From Mucilaginibacter sp. (GTDB lineage Bacteria; Bacteroidota; Bacteroidia; Sphingobacteriales; Sphingobacteriaceae), in contig JARLHA010000015.1 in assembly GCA_031292485.1 (NCBI GenBank), positions 62,001 through 126,000 of the forward strand: DNA of 64,000 bases, read 5' to 3'. A model generated the notes under the pieces. That model did no database searches. It saw only the letters and a list, made by a program, of their open reading frames with translations, and was not told the DNA's origin. The position numbers and the translations under genes are program-made. Shown in pieces: positions 36,655-45,312 of the stretch (its first letter is position 1; every line of letters starts with the position of its first letter).

Positions 36655-38415
36655 TCAGACTTCCAAAGAAACCTTCTCCCCAATCTGCTGCCGCCACATG
36701 GCATAATATAGTCCTTTTTGATTCAACAGGTCGTAATGCTGGCCCGATTCAATGATATGCCCTTTTTCAAGCACAAAGATCTTATCGGCATGCATTATGG
36801 TAGATAGCCTGTGGGCGATCAATATGGTAATATGACTTACCGACTCGGACACATCGCGGATGGTATCGGTAATTTCTTCTTCGGTAATGGAATCCAGCGA
36901 TGAGGTAGCTTCGTCAAATACTAATATATCCGGCCTGCGCAGCAATGCCCGTGCGATGGAAAGCCGTTGCTTTTCGCCGCCGGAAACTTTTACACCACCT
37001 TCGCCGATGACGGTGCTTAAACCTTTATCGGCCCGTGCCAGCAACGTTTGGCAGGCGGCACGCTGCAATACGTCCATACATTCTTCGTCGGTTGCGCCGG
37101 GGCGCACAAACTGAAGGTTTTCGCGAATCGTACCCGAAAACAGCTGGGTATCCTGGGTTACAAAACCAATTTTTTCGCGCAGCTGATCAAGGTCGATTTC
37201 CTTGCTTAATGTATTGTTATATAAAATATCACCTTCAAGCGGTTGGTAAAGCCCCACTAAAAGCTTAACCAGCGTAGTTTTGCCTGATCCTGACGGCCCC
37301 ACAAAAGCGATGGTTTCGCCTGCTTTGGTTTCAAAGTTGATATGATTAAGGGCGTTGCGGTTAGCCGTTAAATGTTTAAAGCTTACGTTATCAAATGCCA
37401 GTTTATGCACTCTTTCCAATAGTACTGGTTTTTCGGGTTTGGGGTCGATAGGGGTGTTCAATATCCCTTCGAAATTAGCCAGGGAAACCTGTGCCTCGCG
37501 CCATGACTGGATCACGGTTCCTAATTCCTGCAAAGGGTTAAACAGGAAGAAAGAGTAGAATAAAAACATTAAATAATTGCCCGGCGTTAGCGTGCCCTTA
37601 AAAATAAGAACCAGCAAAACCAACACCATGCAGCTGCGGACAAAGTTTACAGTGGTACCCTGTACGAAACTCATGCTGCGTACATATTTTACTTTTTTTA
37701 ATTCAAGGTCGAGGATTTTATAGGTAGTATTATTTAAGCGTTCGATTTCCTGTTTTACCAGTCCCAAACTTTTAACCAGTTCAATATTTCTTAATGACTC
37801 GGTAGTCGAGCCGGCAAGTGCTGTAGTTTGGGATACGATGTTTTTTTGAATGGTCTTTATCCGCTTGCTTAAAGCCATACTCACAAACATGATGATGGGA
37901 ATAGCGGCAAAATAAACCACCGTTACCATATAGTTTACCTTTAACGAATACACGATGACGAACACCATCCCGATCAGGCTCACAAAAAGAACGCTGATGA
38001 AGGAGGTGATGAATTTCTCGCTGTCTAAACGTACCTTTTGCAAAATGCCCAGGGTTTCGCCGCTGCGCTGGTCTTCAAAAACCTGGTAGGGTAACTCAAG
38101 GGAATGTTTTAGGCCGTCGGCATACATTTCGGCGCCCGTTTTTTGAGTGATGATATTGGTAAAATAATCCTGGAAATTTTTGGCAATGCGCGATACCATA
38201 GCAGCACCTACGGCCAAACCAATCATACCCAACGCGCCATAAAAACGATAGTCGAAAGTGTGGGTCTGGTGATCTTTCGGGACAATATACTTATCCATTA
38301 TTTTCCCGGTGATCATTGGGTCGAGGAGCGAAAAACCGATGTTAAAACCCGCAAGAACCAGGGCAAGGACAACCACCCAGCGGTGTTTTTTTAAATATGA
38401 TAGGAGTATATTCAT
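36655..38415 (-). CDS. ABC exporter, fused permease and ATPase
   Basis: About 586 residues from ATG 38415, the start that opens directly into MNILLSYLKKHRWVVVLALVLAG; the in-frame ATG 13 codons upstream gives an unlikely leader. Six membrane helices form the type-I exporter domain (residues ~15-300). The ATPase domain has Walker A GPSGSGKTTLVKLL, Q-loop GFVTQDTQLFSG, signature VSGGEKQRLSIARALL, Walker B ILVFDEATSSLD and H-loop IAHRLST. Half-transporters like this act as dimers exporting lipids, peptides or drugs; the substrate is unknown. Confidence 0.9.
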   Translation of the reverse strand: MNILLSYLKKHRWVVVLALVLAGFNIGFSLLDPMITGKIMDKYIVPKDHQTHTFDYRFYGALGMIGLAVGAAMVSRIAKNFQDYFTNIITQKTGAEMYADGLKHSLELPYQVFEDQRSGETLGILQKVRLDSEKFITSFISVLFVSLIGMVFVIVYSLKVNYMVTVVYFAAIPIIMFVSMALSKRIKTIQKNIVSQTTALAGSTTESLRNIELVKSLGLVKQEIERLNNTTYKILDLELKKVKYVRSMSFVQGTTVNFVRSCMVLVLLVLIFKGTLTPGNYLMFLFYSFFLFNPLQELGTVIQSWREAQVSLANFEGILNTPIDPKPEKPVLLERVHKLAFDNVSFKHLTANRNALNHINFETKAGETIAFVGPSGSGKTTLVKLLVGLYQPLEGDILYNNTLSKEIDLDQLREKIGFVTQDTQLFSGTIRENLQFVRPGATDEECMDVLQRAACQTLLARADKGLSTVIGEGGVKVSGGEKQRLSIARALLRRPDILVFDEATSSLDSITEEEITDTIRDVSESVSHITILIAHRLSTIMHADKIFVLEKGHIIESGQHYDLLNQKGLYYAMWRQQIGEKVSLEV

Positions 38416-38536
38416 GCTGATTATAAGTGTTTTTGAACAAAAATAAAAAAGCAAACGGGTAATATGGAATGTTCGGTTTAATTTGACATTTTGACTATTT
38501 TTTGGATTGAAGATAATTGTTTAACTACCTAATATA

Positions 38537-38637
38537 TTTTTAACACAAAGAGCACTGAGGAGGCACAGCGAAACACAGAGTTTTACTCTTAATCTCCGTG
38601 GTCCTCCGTGCCTCCTTTGCGACCTCTGTGTTAAAAA
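38537..38637. repeat. 101-bp inverted repeat of AACACAGAG / CTCTGTGTT type
   Basis: The left arm (TTTTTAACACAAAG, then GAGGAGGCACAG) is mirrored by the right arm (GTGCCTCCTTTGCG, then CTCTGTGTTAAAAA). It is non-coding, between the ABC exporter and frr. The word pattern is that of the widespread 'cacagaggcacaaagg' intergenic repeats. Confidence 0.75.
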
Positions 38638-38712
38638 ACAAACAAACAGGAGAATAATGAATTTCAGAAAGAACTTGTTTTTGGTTACTTAATACGATAA
38701 TTATTGGACACA

Positions 38713-38747
38713 AAAAAAGCCATCTCAATTACGAAATGGCTTTTTTA
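38713..38747 (-). terminator. Terminator of frr
   Basis: The stem AAGCCATCTC/GAAATGGCTT (one mismatch pair) is flanked by A7 on the left and T6 on the right, so it works in both directions. It lies 22 bp beyond the frr stop. Confidence 0.85.
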
Positions 38748-38768
38748 TAACATATTTTTACAACAGCT

Positions 38769-39332
38769 TTATACCGTCATGATATCTTTTTCCTTTGCTA
38801 CCGAAAGATTATCCACTTTAATAATATATGCATCGGTTAATTTTTGAACTTCGGCTTCGCCAACTTTCATCTCATCTTCTGATACGCCTTCAGTTTTTAG
38901 TTTCCTGATCTTTTCATTCGCCTCTTTACGGATATTGCGGATGGCAATTTTGCCGGTTTCGGCTTCGGCTTTGGCTTTTTTCACCAGGTCGCGGCGGCGT
39001 TCTTCGGTTAACGGCGGTACGTTGATGCGGATGATCACCCCATCATTTTGAGGATTTACGCCCAGGTTGGCTTCCATAATGGCTTTTTCAATAGGGCCGA
39101 GCAACGACTTCTCCCATGGCTGCACCACAATGGTGCGGGCATCAGGGGTGTTTACGCTGCCCACCTGGCTCAGCGGTGTTGGGCTGCCATAATAATCAAC
39201 ATAAATATCATCCAGCATGGAGGGGCTTGCCTTGCCCGCGCGGATCTTTAATAATTCGCCATCGCAATGGTCAATGGCTTTGTCCATATGCGCTTTGGCA
39301 TCAGTAACTTGTTTTTTAATGAGTTCGCTCAT
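38769..39332 (-). CDS. frr: Ribosome recycling factor
   Basis: 187 residues, the normal family length. The typical blocks are present: LLKIRAGKASPSMLDDIYVDYYGSPTPLSQVGSVNTPDARTIVVQPWEKS, MEANLGVNPQNDGVIIRINVPPLTEERRRDLVKKAKAEAE and the C-terminal VDNLSVAKEKDIMTV. With EF-G it splits the post-termination ribosome. In many genomes pyrH lies directly upstream; here the region upstream on the minus strand holds no gene, so frr stands alone, with a clear terminator. Confidence 0.97.
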   Translation of the reverse strand: MSELIKKQVTDAKAHMDKAIDHCDGELLKIRAGKASPSMLDDIYVDYYGSPTPLSQVGSVNTPDARTIVVQPWEKSLLGPIEKAIMEANLGVNPQNDGVIIRINVPPLTEERRRDLVKKAKAEAETGKIAIRNIRKEANEKIRKLKTEGVSEDEMKVGEAEVQKLTDAYIIKVDNLSVAKEKDIMTV

Positions 39333-39543
39333 CGCTGTAGAATTTTGACAAAAATAGTAAAAAGGTTCAATTTACAATTACTATTTGCTGAACGGTTGAA
39401 TAAGGGAAAAAGTGTACCTAATTGCTTGCTCAAAAATTAATCCCAACATGACCAATAAAAAACTTCACAGTAATGTTGCCTGGGATACTGGTAACTATTA
39501 TCAAAACCCCATGTTTTGAACTAATATTTGTAAATTTGCTATT

Positions 39544-39846
39544 ATGAATAGCGTTGTAGAAGCCAATTTGCCGGAAATTAAAGACTTAATGCGCAGCTAT
39601 GGGGTTGTCAGAGCGTATTTGTTTGGCAGTGCCGCTAAAGGAACAATGACCGCAGACAGTGATGTGGATTTTTTGGTGAGCTTTAACCCTGAACTTAGTT
39701 ATACAGATTACGGCAACAATTATTTCAAATTGATATACGCGTTGCAAAGCGTGCTTAAAAAAAATGTGGACATTGTTGCAGAAGAGACCATCACTAATCC
39801 CTATCTGCTCCAAACAATAAACAGTCAAAAAATAGCTGTTTTATGA
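39544..39846 (+). CDS. mntA: MNT-type nucleotidyltransferase, antitoxin of a HEPN/MNT pair
   Basis: 100 residues. The minimal nucleotidyltransferase motif is complete: GS at 28-29 and D40/D42 in GSAAKGTMTADSDVDFLV. In characterised pairs MntA adds AMP to a tyrosine of the HEPN RNase HepT and silences it. The stop codon overlaps the start of the next gene (ATGA), a translational coupling typical of this pair. A TAAATTTG -7-like box at 39531-39538 ends 5 nt before the ATG, so a leaderless transcript is possible. Confidence 0.88.
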   Translation: MNSVVEANLPEIKDLMRSYGVVRAYLFGSAAKGTMTADSDVDFLVSFNPELSYTDYGNNYFKLIYALQSVLKKNVDIVAEETITNPYLLQTINSQKIAVL

Positions 39847-40181
39847 CCATCGAAGAAAAAAAACTTCTTACTGATGTTATCGTATGTGTTTCATCAATAA
39901 ATGATCATCTTGAGGGTCGCAGGGTTTTTGATGAATATGTTAAGAACAAGACCAAAAGACGGGCTGTGGAAAGAGAACTCGAAATAATTGGGGAAGCTAT
40001 CAGCAAGCTATTGAAAATCAATCCAACAATTTCAATTTCATATGCAAGACAGATTGTTGATCTGCGGAACAAAGTAATTCATGCCTATGATAATGTAAAT
40101 GATATTGTTATCTGGAGTATAATAATGAATCATATACCAACTTTAAAATTGGAAGTTGAATTATTATTAAACCGCGGTTAG
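39843..40181 (+). CDS. hepT: HEPN (DUF86/HepT-like) RNase toxin
   Basis: 112 residues, all-helical. The HEPN RNase motif RX4H is RNKVIH at residues 75-80, followed by A-Y, giving RX4HxY with Tyr82 as the expected AMP-acceptor site. It overlaps the antitoxin gene by 4 bp. In known systems the free toxin cleaves RNA such as tRNA. Both active-site signatures are intact, so the pair is probably functional. Confidence 0.88.
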   Translation: MTIEEKKLLTDVIVCVSSINDHLEGRRVFDEYVKNKTKRRAVERELEIIGEAISKLLKINPTISISYARQIVDLRNKVIHAYDNVNDIVIWSIIMNHIPTLKLEVELLLNRG

Positions 40182-40349
40182 ATTGTCAATTCTGTTTATT
40201 ATCATTTGAAATTCTCATCTATTGGTCTACTTCGACATTGGCCTTTAACAAAATAGGCACAAGATCTCAAAGTTTTTTAAGCCAAACAAATAAACCACTC
40301 ATCTCCAAACACTTTCGAAACATTATCCGCTGCCACTGGTTGTACAACC

Positions 40350-40526
40350 ATGAGAAGTTTAGTTTATATTATAGTGGTTGTGCTGATCATCAGCTGGCTG
40401 CTCGGGGGCTTTGCCTTCCACGTTGGCGGCGATGCCATCCACATCATTATTGTAATAGCTGTTATTTTATTATTATTTAACTTGTTTGGAAACCATTCAG
40501 AGTCGTACAGGCGAAGGTGGTGGTAA
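40350..40526 (+). CDS. Small membrane protein, Lmo0937-like
   Basis: 58 residues: two membrane helices (SLVYIIVVVLIISWLLGGFAF and IHIIIVIAVILLLFNLF) joined by a short loop HVGGDA, then a basic tail ending YRRRWW. Size, helix spacing and the WLLG/HxxxVIAVI pattern match the small Lmo0937/DUF5670 membrane proteins, often linked with envelope stress. Function unknown. Confidence 0.75.
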   Translation: MRSLVYIIVVVLIISWLLGGFAFHVGGDAIHIIIVIAVILLLFNLFGNHSESYRRRWW

Positions 40527-40577
40527 TAATCAAAAATCTGTTTCAAATCAATATTTTCCTTGTGCCCATAGTGATGC

Positions 40578-40621
40578 CTTCGTGCACTTAGTGGTTAATT
40601 TTTACCACTAAGTGCACGAAG
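40578..40621. repeat. Perfect 18-bp inverted repeat with 8-nt loop
   Basis: CTTCGTGCACTTAGTGGT (40578-40595) is exactly complementary to 40604-40621, with loop TAATTTTT. It has no T-run on the minus side, so it is a repeat element more likely than a standard terminator, though it could stop transcription of the minus-strand gene ending at 40656. Confidence 0.8.
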
Positions 40622-40655
40622 ATTTCACAAAGATCACGAAGAGGGGGCGGATATC

Positions 40656-41852
40656 TTATTTTAATATAGTTTTCAGTGCATCGCACAAAAACTCTATCTC
40701 TTCTACAGTATTATAATAGTGTACCGATGCCCGCACAATGCTGGTTAGGTGGTGTTTATTCATATAGATAAGGGTTGATACCGCTTTGCCGACGGATACG
40801 TTGATCTGTTTTTCGGCCAGCAGGCTTTTTACAGTCGCGTTGTCTATTCCTTTTACCGAAAAGGTAACAATGCCGCATTTTTGGTCGCCTGGGTCGTGTA
40901 CGGTTATGCCTTCGATATTTTCGAGTTCGTTACGTAGCAAGCCCGCTAAATACTGAATGCGCTGCCAAATCCTGTCTACACCGATATCGCGTGCATATTC
41001 AACCGCTTTGCCGAGGCCCAGTATCAGGGCGCGGTTTTTTTCGTAAAGCTCGAAGCGGCGCGCATCATCGCGCACTTTAAAATCATCTTCCGTAACTACG
41101 GCCGCAGTGGAGCCGTCTATAAAGGTAAGTTTCAACTGATCCTGAACGGCTTTTCGCACAAACAAAAAACCTGTTCCCCTGGGTGCGCGCAGGTATTTGC
41201 GCCCGGTTACGGCCAGCATATCGCAGCCGATCTCTTTTACATCAACAGGTATTTGCCCGGCGCTCTGGCAGGCATCTACCAAATACAAAATACCATGTTT
41301 CCGGGCTATTTGGCCAATTTCCACAATGGGGAGCATACCACCGGCGGTGGAAGGGATATGCGTAACCGCGATGAGTTTGGTTTTTGGCGAAATGGCGGCT
41401 TCCAGTGCCATTAACGAAAAGTTTCCCCGTGCATCATTCGGTATTACCTTTATTTCGATACCCAGTGTTTTTTTAGCGTTTAATAAACCGATAAGGTTGG
41501 TTACATATTCCATTTCGGAGGTGAGCACCACGTCGCCGGGCTTAAAACAGATACCGTTAAAAGCCAGGATCCAGGCGGTGCTTGCATTTTCAACCAGCGC
41601 AATTTCATTTGTTTCAGCGTTAATAAGGCGCGCTACCAGGGTATAGGTATAATCTAATTGCTCTTTATATTTGGCTTCGGTTTCGTAGCCGCCGCATGCC
41701 GCTTCTTCATTTAAATAGCGGATAACTGTATCCACCACCACATCCGGCGGCAGAGAGGCCCCTGCGTTATTGAAGTGGATCTTTTGCGCTGTCCCTTTGG
41801 TTGCAGCCCTGAATTGTTGAATTTCATGTTCGCTGATTAAAGTAGGTTCCAT
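40656..41852 (-). CDS. Class V PLP-dependent aminotransferase / cysteine desulfurase-like
   Basis: 398 residues. The N-terminal block HFNNAGASLPPDVVVDTV and the PLP-binding blocks VTHIPSTAGGMLPIVEIG, VDACQSAGQIPVDV and TGRKYLRAPRGTGFLFV (with the Schiff-base Lys in GRKYL) are clear. No nearby sulfur-carrier or sufBCD genes are seen, and the long flexible Cys loop of true cysteine desulfurases is not obvious, so this may be an isopenicillin-N-epimerase-like or kynureninase-like member. Monocistronic. Confidence 0.82.
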   Translation of the reverse strand: MEPTLISEHEIQQFRAATKGTAQKIHFNNAGASLPPDVVVDTVIRYLNEEAACGGYETEAKYKEQLDYTYTLVARLINAETNEIALVENASTAWILAFNGICFKPGDVVLTSEMEYVTNLIGLLNAKKTLGIEIKVIPNDARGNFSLMALEAAISPKTKLIAVTHIPSTAGGMLPIVEIGQIARKHGILYLVDACQSAGQIPVDVKEIGCDMLAVTGRKYLRAPRGTGFLFVRKAVQDQLKLTFIDGSTAAVVTEDDFKVRDDARRFELYEKNRALILGLGKAVEYARDIGVDRIWQRIQYLAGLLRNELENIEGITVHDPGDQKCGIVTFSVKGIDNATVKSLLAEKQINVSVGKAVSTLIYMNKHHLTSIVRASVHYYNTVEEIEFLCDALKTILK

Positions 41853-42025
41853 TTTGATTATTTATTCTTTACAAAGTAAATGGGTATATCAATAGTAAAA
41901 CAGATGCAGAATTTGCAATTTAAGGCATAACAGATAATCTTTTATTGCCTTAATACTTAACGAGAAAGACTTCAGGCTTTTAAATAAAGATTTATTATTT
42001 TTGACCCCATCAAACAAAAAAATAT

Positions 42026-42406
42026 ATGGATTTTCCAGCTGGATTAAAATACACAAAAGACCACGAGTGGATTAAAGTAGAAGGCAATGAAGCTACGATT
42101 GGCATCACTGAATTTGCGCAGCGCGAATTAGGCGATATTGTTTATATCGATATCAACTCGTTAGGTAAAGCAATAGCCAAAGATGAGGTTTTTGGTACTG
42201 TTGAAGCGGTTAAAACTGTTTCGGACCTGTTTATGCCGGCTGCCGGTACTATCAATGAACTTAACCCCGCACTTGACAGGCAGCCAGAACTGGTTAATTC
42301 TGACCCTTATGGCGAAGGCTGGATGGTAAAAGCAACCTTGAATGACGTTGCTGACCTGGGGAGTTTATTATCAGCCGAAAGTTATAAATCACTGATAGGC
42401 GTTTAA
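42026..42406 (+). CDS. gcvH: Glycine cleavage system H protein
   Basis: 126 residues, full length. The lipoyl-lysine is Lys63 in [16 protein letters not shown]; the C-terminal ends [11 protein letters not shown]. It carries the aminomethyl group between the P, T and L proteins of glycine cleavage. The other gcv genes are not adjacent. A TATTTTTG -7 box is at 41996-42003; the -33 element is weak. A strong terminator follows. Confidence 0.96.
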   Translation: MDFPAGLKYTKDHEWIKVEGNEATIGITEFAQRELGDIVYIDINSLGKAIAKDEVFGTVEAVKTVSDLFMPAAGTINELNPALDRQPELVNSDPYGEGWMVKATLNDVADLGSLLSAESYKSLIGV

Positions 42407-42426
42407 AAAGGCGTTAGAAATATTAC

Positions 42427-42458
42427 AGGCCCGCTATTTTGCGGGCCTTGTTTGTGTT
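42427..42458 (+). terminator. Rho-independent terminator of gcvH
   Basis: A perfect 8-bp GC-rich stem AGGCCCGC/GCGGGCCT has a 6-nt loop, followed by a T-rich tail, 21 bp after the stop. Confidence 0.82.
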
Positions 42459-42695
42459 TTTAATTTAGATTGACCGGCGCGGTAAATGGTAGCCCATATG
42501 CCTTTCATTATCGGGAATAAGGCAGGCAACAATTCGCCCATATAGTATCGTATAAACAGTTGATAATAATTATGGGCCTTGTGTATAACATTGGATGACC
42601 GTAATTAGTTATAAAATTGGGCGGTTTTACAACGCCAACCCGATTTTTGGGATATTAAACGACATTTAAAGCAATAACCTGTAACGGTATAAATT

Positions 42696-42836
42696 ATGGT
42701 AAAGAACGCGTTAATTATCATTGGCTTACTGGGATTGATCTCGCTGTCGTCATGCGGCATTTTTAAAGGCTGCGGATGCCCGAAATTTGGGTCGGTAAAA
42801 AATCATACGCCTGAAAAAACCGTATATCACAGTTAA
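42696..42836 (+). CDS. Tiny cysteine-rich lipoprotein
   Basis: 46 residues: a lipoprotein signal with lipobox LSSC (Cys20), then a short mature peptide GIFKGCGCPKFGSVKNHTPEKTVYHS with a CGCP motif. Small lipoproteins with a GCGCP-type motif are frequent in Bacteroidota annotation but have no assigned role. It lies 100 bp upstream of feoA on the same strand; the consensus promoter between them suggests independent transcription. Too short for most gene callers. Confidence 0.65.
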   Translation: MVKNALIIIGLLGLISLSSCGIFKGCGCPKFGSVKNHTPEKTVYHS

Positions 42837-42861
42837 AAAAATGACTTTGGGCACATTTAAA

Positions 42862-42877
42862 TGTGACGAAGATCACG
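42862..42877 (+). promoter_or_regulatory. CRP/FNR-family type palindrome upstream of feoAB
   Basis: TGTGA-N6-TCACG matches the classic TGTGAN6TCACA half-site layout with one change. It ends 8 bp before the -33 box of the feoA promoter, a position suited for an activator. The regulator is not in the window. Confidence 0.5.
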
Positions 42878-42885
42878 TAATCTTA

Positions 42886-42917
42886 TTTGGATTAAATTTA
42901 AATAAGCTCTATCTTTG
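42886..42917 (+). promoter_or_regulatory. Bacteroidota-type promoter of feoAB
   Basis: TTTG (42886-42889) and TATCTTTG (42910-42917) are separated by 20 bp, a full match to the TTTG-N19/20-TAnnTTTG consensus of the primary sigma factor of this phylum. Transcription should start near 42923, leaving a short leader before feoA at 42937. Confidence 0.8.
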
Positions 42918-42936
42918 ATTAAGATTTATATTAATT

Positions 42937-43152
42937 ATGACGCTTTCAGAACTTGTACCAGGCCAAATGGGAATTGTAAAAGAGTTTACAGACCTTGAAA
43001 TGTCAGTAAAATTGATGGAAATGGGATGCTTGCCCGGTGAACAGGTTACTGTAGCGCGTATTGCCCCTATGGGGGACCCTATTGCGATTAATGTATCGGG
43101 GTACCAGTTAAGCCTTCGTAAATTTGAAGCATCGACCATTGTTTTGCAGTAG
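42937..43152 (+). CDS. feoA: Ferrous iron transport accessory protein FeoA
   Basis: 71 residues with the SH3-like FeoA fold: MTLSELVPGQMGIVKEF, MEMGCLPGEQVTVARIAPMGDPIAINVSGYQLSLRKFEA. It regulates or supports FeoB and is encoded 11 bp before it. A near-consensus promoter and a CRP/FNR-type site lie directly upstream. Confidence 0.93.
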   Translation: MTLSELVPGQMGIVKEFTDLEMSVKLMEMGCLPGEQVTVARIAPMGDPIAINVSGYQLSLRKFEASTIVLQ

Positions 43153-43163
43153 TTTTTAGCCTC

Positions 43164-45278
43164 TTGAAAACCGATCTGAGAGTTGCACTTGTAGGAAACC
43201 CAAACACCGGTAAATCAACTCTTTTTAATACATTAACCGGTTTAAATCAAAAAATAGGAAATTTTCCCGGGGTAACTATTGATAAAAAAACAGGCTATTG
43301 TACCCTGCCTGACGGGCGTACTGCCGAAATTATCGACCTGCCCGGCACTTATAGCCTCTACCCTAAAAGCCAGGACGAATCTATTGTATTTTCGATATTG
43401 GCCGACAAAGCCAATCCACTTACACCTGACCTTGTTGTGGTAATTATTGACGCGACCAACCTGAAACGGAACCTGCTGCTTTATACACAGGTAGCCGACC
43501 TGAAAATACCGGTCATCATCGCGCTGAATATGATGGACCTGGCACGAAAGAGCAGCATCGAAATAAATATCGATTTTTTTGCCAAAAAATTAGGTGTGCC
43601 GGTTGTTCCGCTGTCAGCAAGGAAAGGCGAAGGAATTGAGAAACTAAAAGAAGCAATCACTTTTGCAAATAAAATTGCTTTACAGTCGGAATCAATTGAT
43701 ATTGAAGTTATAGCGCCGGAGTTGATAGCGAAGATCAGCAATGAGTTTAATATTGAAAATCCGTATTACGCACTGCAGCTCGCCCACCAGCACGAGACCA
43801 TAAAATTTATCTCGGCCAGTGAAAGTGACCGTATAGAAGAACTTGAACATGAATTTTCTTTCCATTCACAAAAGGCGCAGGGTAAGGAAACCATCGCCCG
43901 GTATAATTTTATAAACGAGCTCCTTTATGATACCGTAAAGATCCCTGAAACGGCTAAAGATGAAACCGTAAGCAACAAGATTGATAAAGTACTTACGCAT
44001 CGTGTTTTCGGGTTGTTCATATTCCTGGGGATTCTTTTGTTTATGTTCCAGTCCATTTTTGCGTGGTCGGCGTACCCGATGGAGCTCATTGCCGATGCTT
44101 TTGTTTGGGTGCAAAATGCCTTGCACAGCCTGCTGCCTCCCGGCCCGTTAACTGGTCTGGTGGTTGACGGCGTTATCGGCGGTTTAAGCGGCGTAATGGT
44201 ATTTATCCCGCAGATCGCCATCCTCTTCGCGTTTATTTCCATTCTGGAGGATACCGGCTATATGTCGAGGGTTACGTTTATGATGGATAAGCTGATGCGT
44301 AAGGTAGGCCTTAACGGCAAATCGGTGGTGCCGCTGATCGGCGGTTTTGCCTGCGCCGTGCCTTCCATCATGAGCACCCGCACTATTGAAAACTGGAAGG
44401 ACAGGATGATTACGATAATGGTGACCCCACTGGTAACCTGTTCAGCCCGTTTGCCTATTTACACATTATTGATAGCGCTGGTGGTACCTCACCGTAATGT
44501 TTGGTGGATTTTTAATATGCAGGGCCTGGCCCTTACGGGGATGTATATTTTTAGCCTGATCTCTGCAGTAGTGGTTGCTTTTGTATTTAAACTGATTTTA
44601 AAAGGGCGCGAACGGGGATATTTTATAATGGAGTTGCCCGTGTACCGGATGCCCCGCTGGCACAATGTAGCCTACAGCATGTACGAACGCTCCAAAGCTT
44701 TTGTGGTGCAGGCCGGTAAGGTCATTATCGCTATTTCCGTGATATTATGGGTTTTGGCCTCTTACGGCCCCGGAGATCGCTTTGCCAGGATCGAACAAAA
44801 ATATAGTCAGCCGCAATACCGGCATCAGTTAACTCCTGATGAACGGGTTAAAGCAATTAATTCAGAAAAGCTCGAAAACTCCTACGCCGGAGTGCTCGGC
44901 CACGTTATTGAACCTGTGATACGACCCCTTGGCTTCGACTGGAAAATAGGTATAGCCCTTATCACCTCATTTGCGGCGCGCGAAGTATTTGTAGGCACTA
45001 TGGCCACCATTTACAGTGTGGAAGGCAGCGCCGAAAAAATGGAAACGGTACAAAAGAAAATGAAATCAGCTAAAGATCCGCAAACTGGGCAACCTGTATT
45101 TTCATTGGCGGTAGCTTTTTCATTGATGATGTTTTACGCCTTCGCCATGCAATGTGCCAGTACGGTAGCTGTTGTTTATCGCGAAACCAAAAACTGGCGC
45201 TGGCCCGCCGTTCAGTTTGCCTACATGACGGTTTTGGCTTATGCAGCAAGTTTCATTGCTTATCATCTGTTGAAATAG
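43164..45278 (+). CDS. feoB: Ferrous iron transporter FeoB
   Basis: 704 residues from TTG 43164; the first residues MKTDLRVALVGNPNTGKST lead straight into the G1 box, so no later start is possible. The G domain has G3 DLPGTYSL and G4 NMMD; G-protein and spacer regions run to about residue 260. The membrane part (from ~275) contains two Gate motifs, FACAVPSIMSTR and the later FAAREVFVGTMATIYS. It moves Fe2+ across the inner membrane. FeoC is absent, as usual outside gamma-proteobacteria. Confidence 0.96.
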   Translation: MKTDLRVALVGNPNTGKSTLFNTLTGLNQKIGNFPGVTIDKKTGYCTLPDGRTAEIIDLPGTYSLYPKSQDESIVFSILADKANPLTPDLVVVIIDATNLKRNLLLYTQVADLKIPVIIALNMMDLARKSSIEINIDFFAKKLGVPVVPLSARKGEGIEKLKEAITFANKIALQSESIDIEVIAPELIAKISNEFNIENPYYALQLAHQHETIKFISASESDRIEELEHEFSFHSQKAQGKETIARYNFINELLYDTVKIPETAKDETVSNKIDKVLTHRVFGLFIFLGILLFMFQSIFAWSAYPMELIADAFVWVQNALHSLLPPGPLTGLVVDGVIGGLSGVMVFIPQIAILFAFISILEDTGYMSRVTFMMDKLMRKVGLNGKSVVPLIGGFACAVPSIMSTRTIENWKDRMITIMVTPLVTCSARLPIYTLLIALVVPHRNVWWIFNMQGLALTGMYIFSLISAVVVAFVFKLILKGRERGYFIMELPVYRMPRWHNVAYSMYERSKAFVVQAGKVIIAISVILWVLASYGPGDRFARIEQKYSQPQYRHQLTPDERVKAINSEKLENSYAGVLGHVIEPVIRPLGFDWKIGIALITSFAAREVFVGTMATIYSVEGSAEKMETVQKKMKSAKDPQTGQPVFSLAVAFSLMMFYAFAMQCASTVAVVYRETKNWRWPAVQFAYMTVLAYAASFIAYHLLK

Positions 45279-45312
45279 TATATCTCCAAATCTGCATTGG
45301 TTGGGGCCGGGT

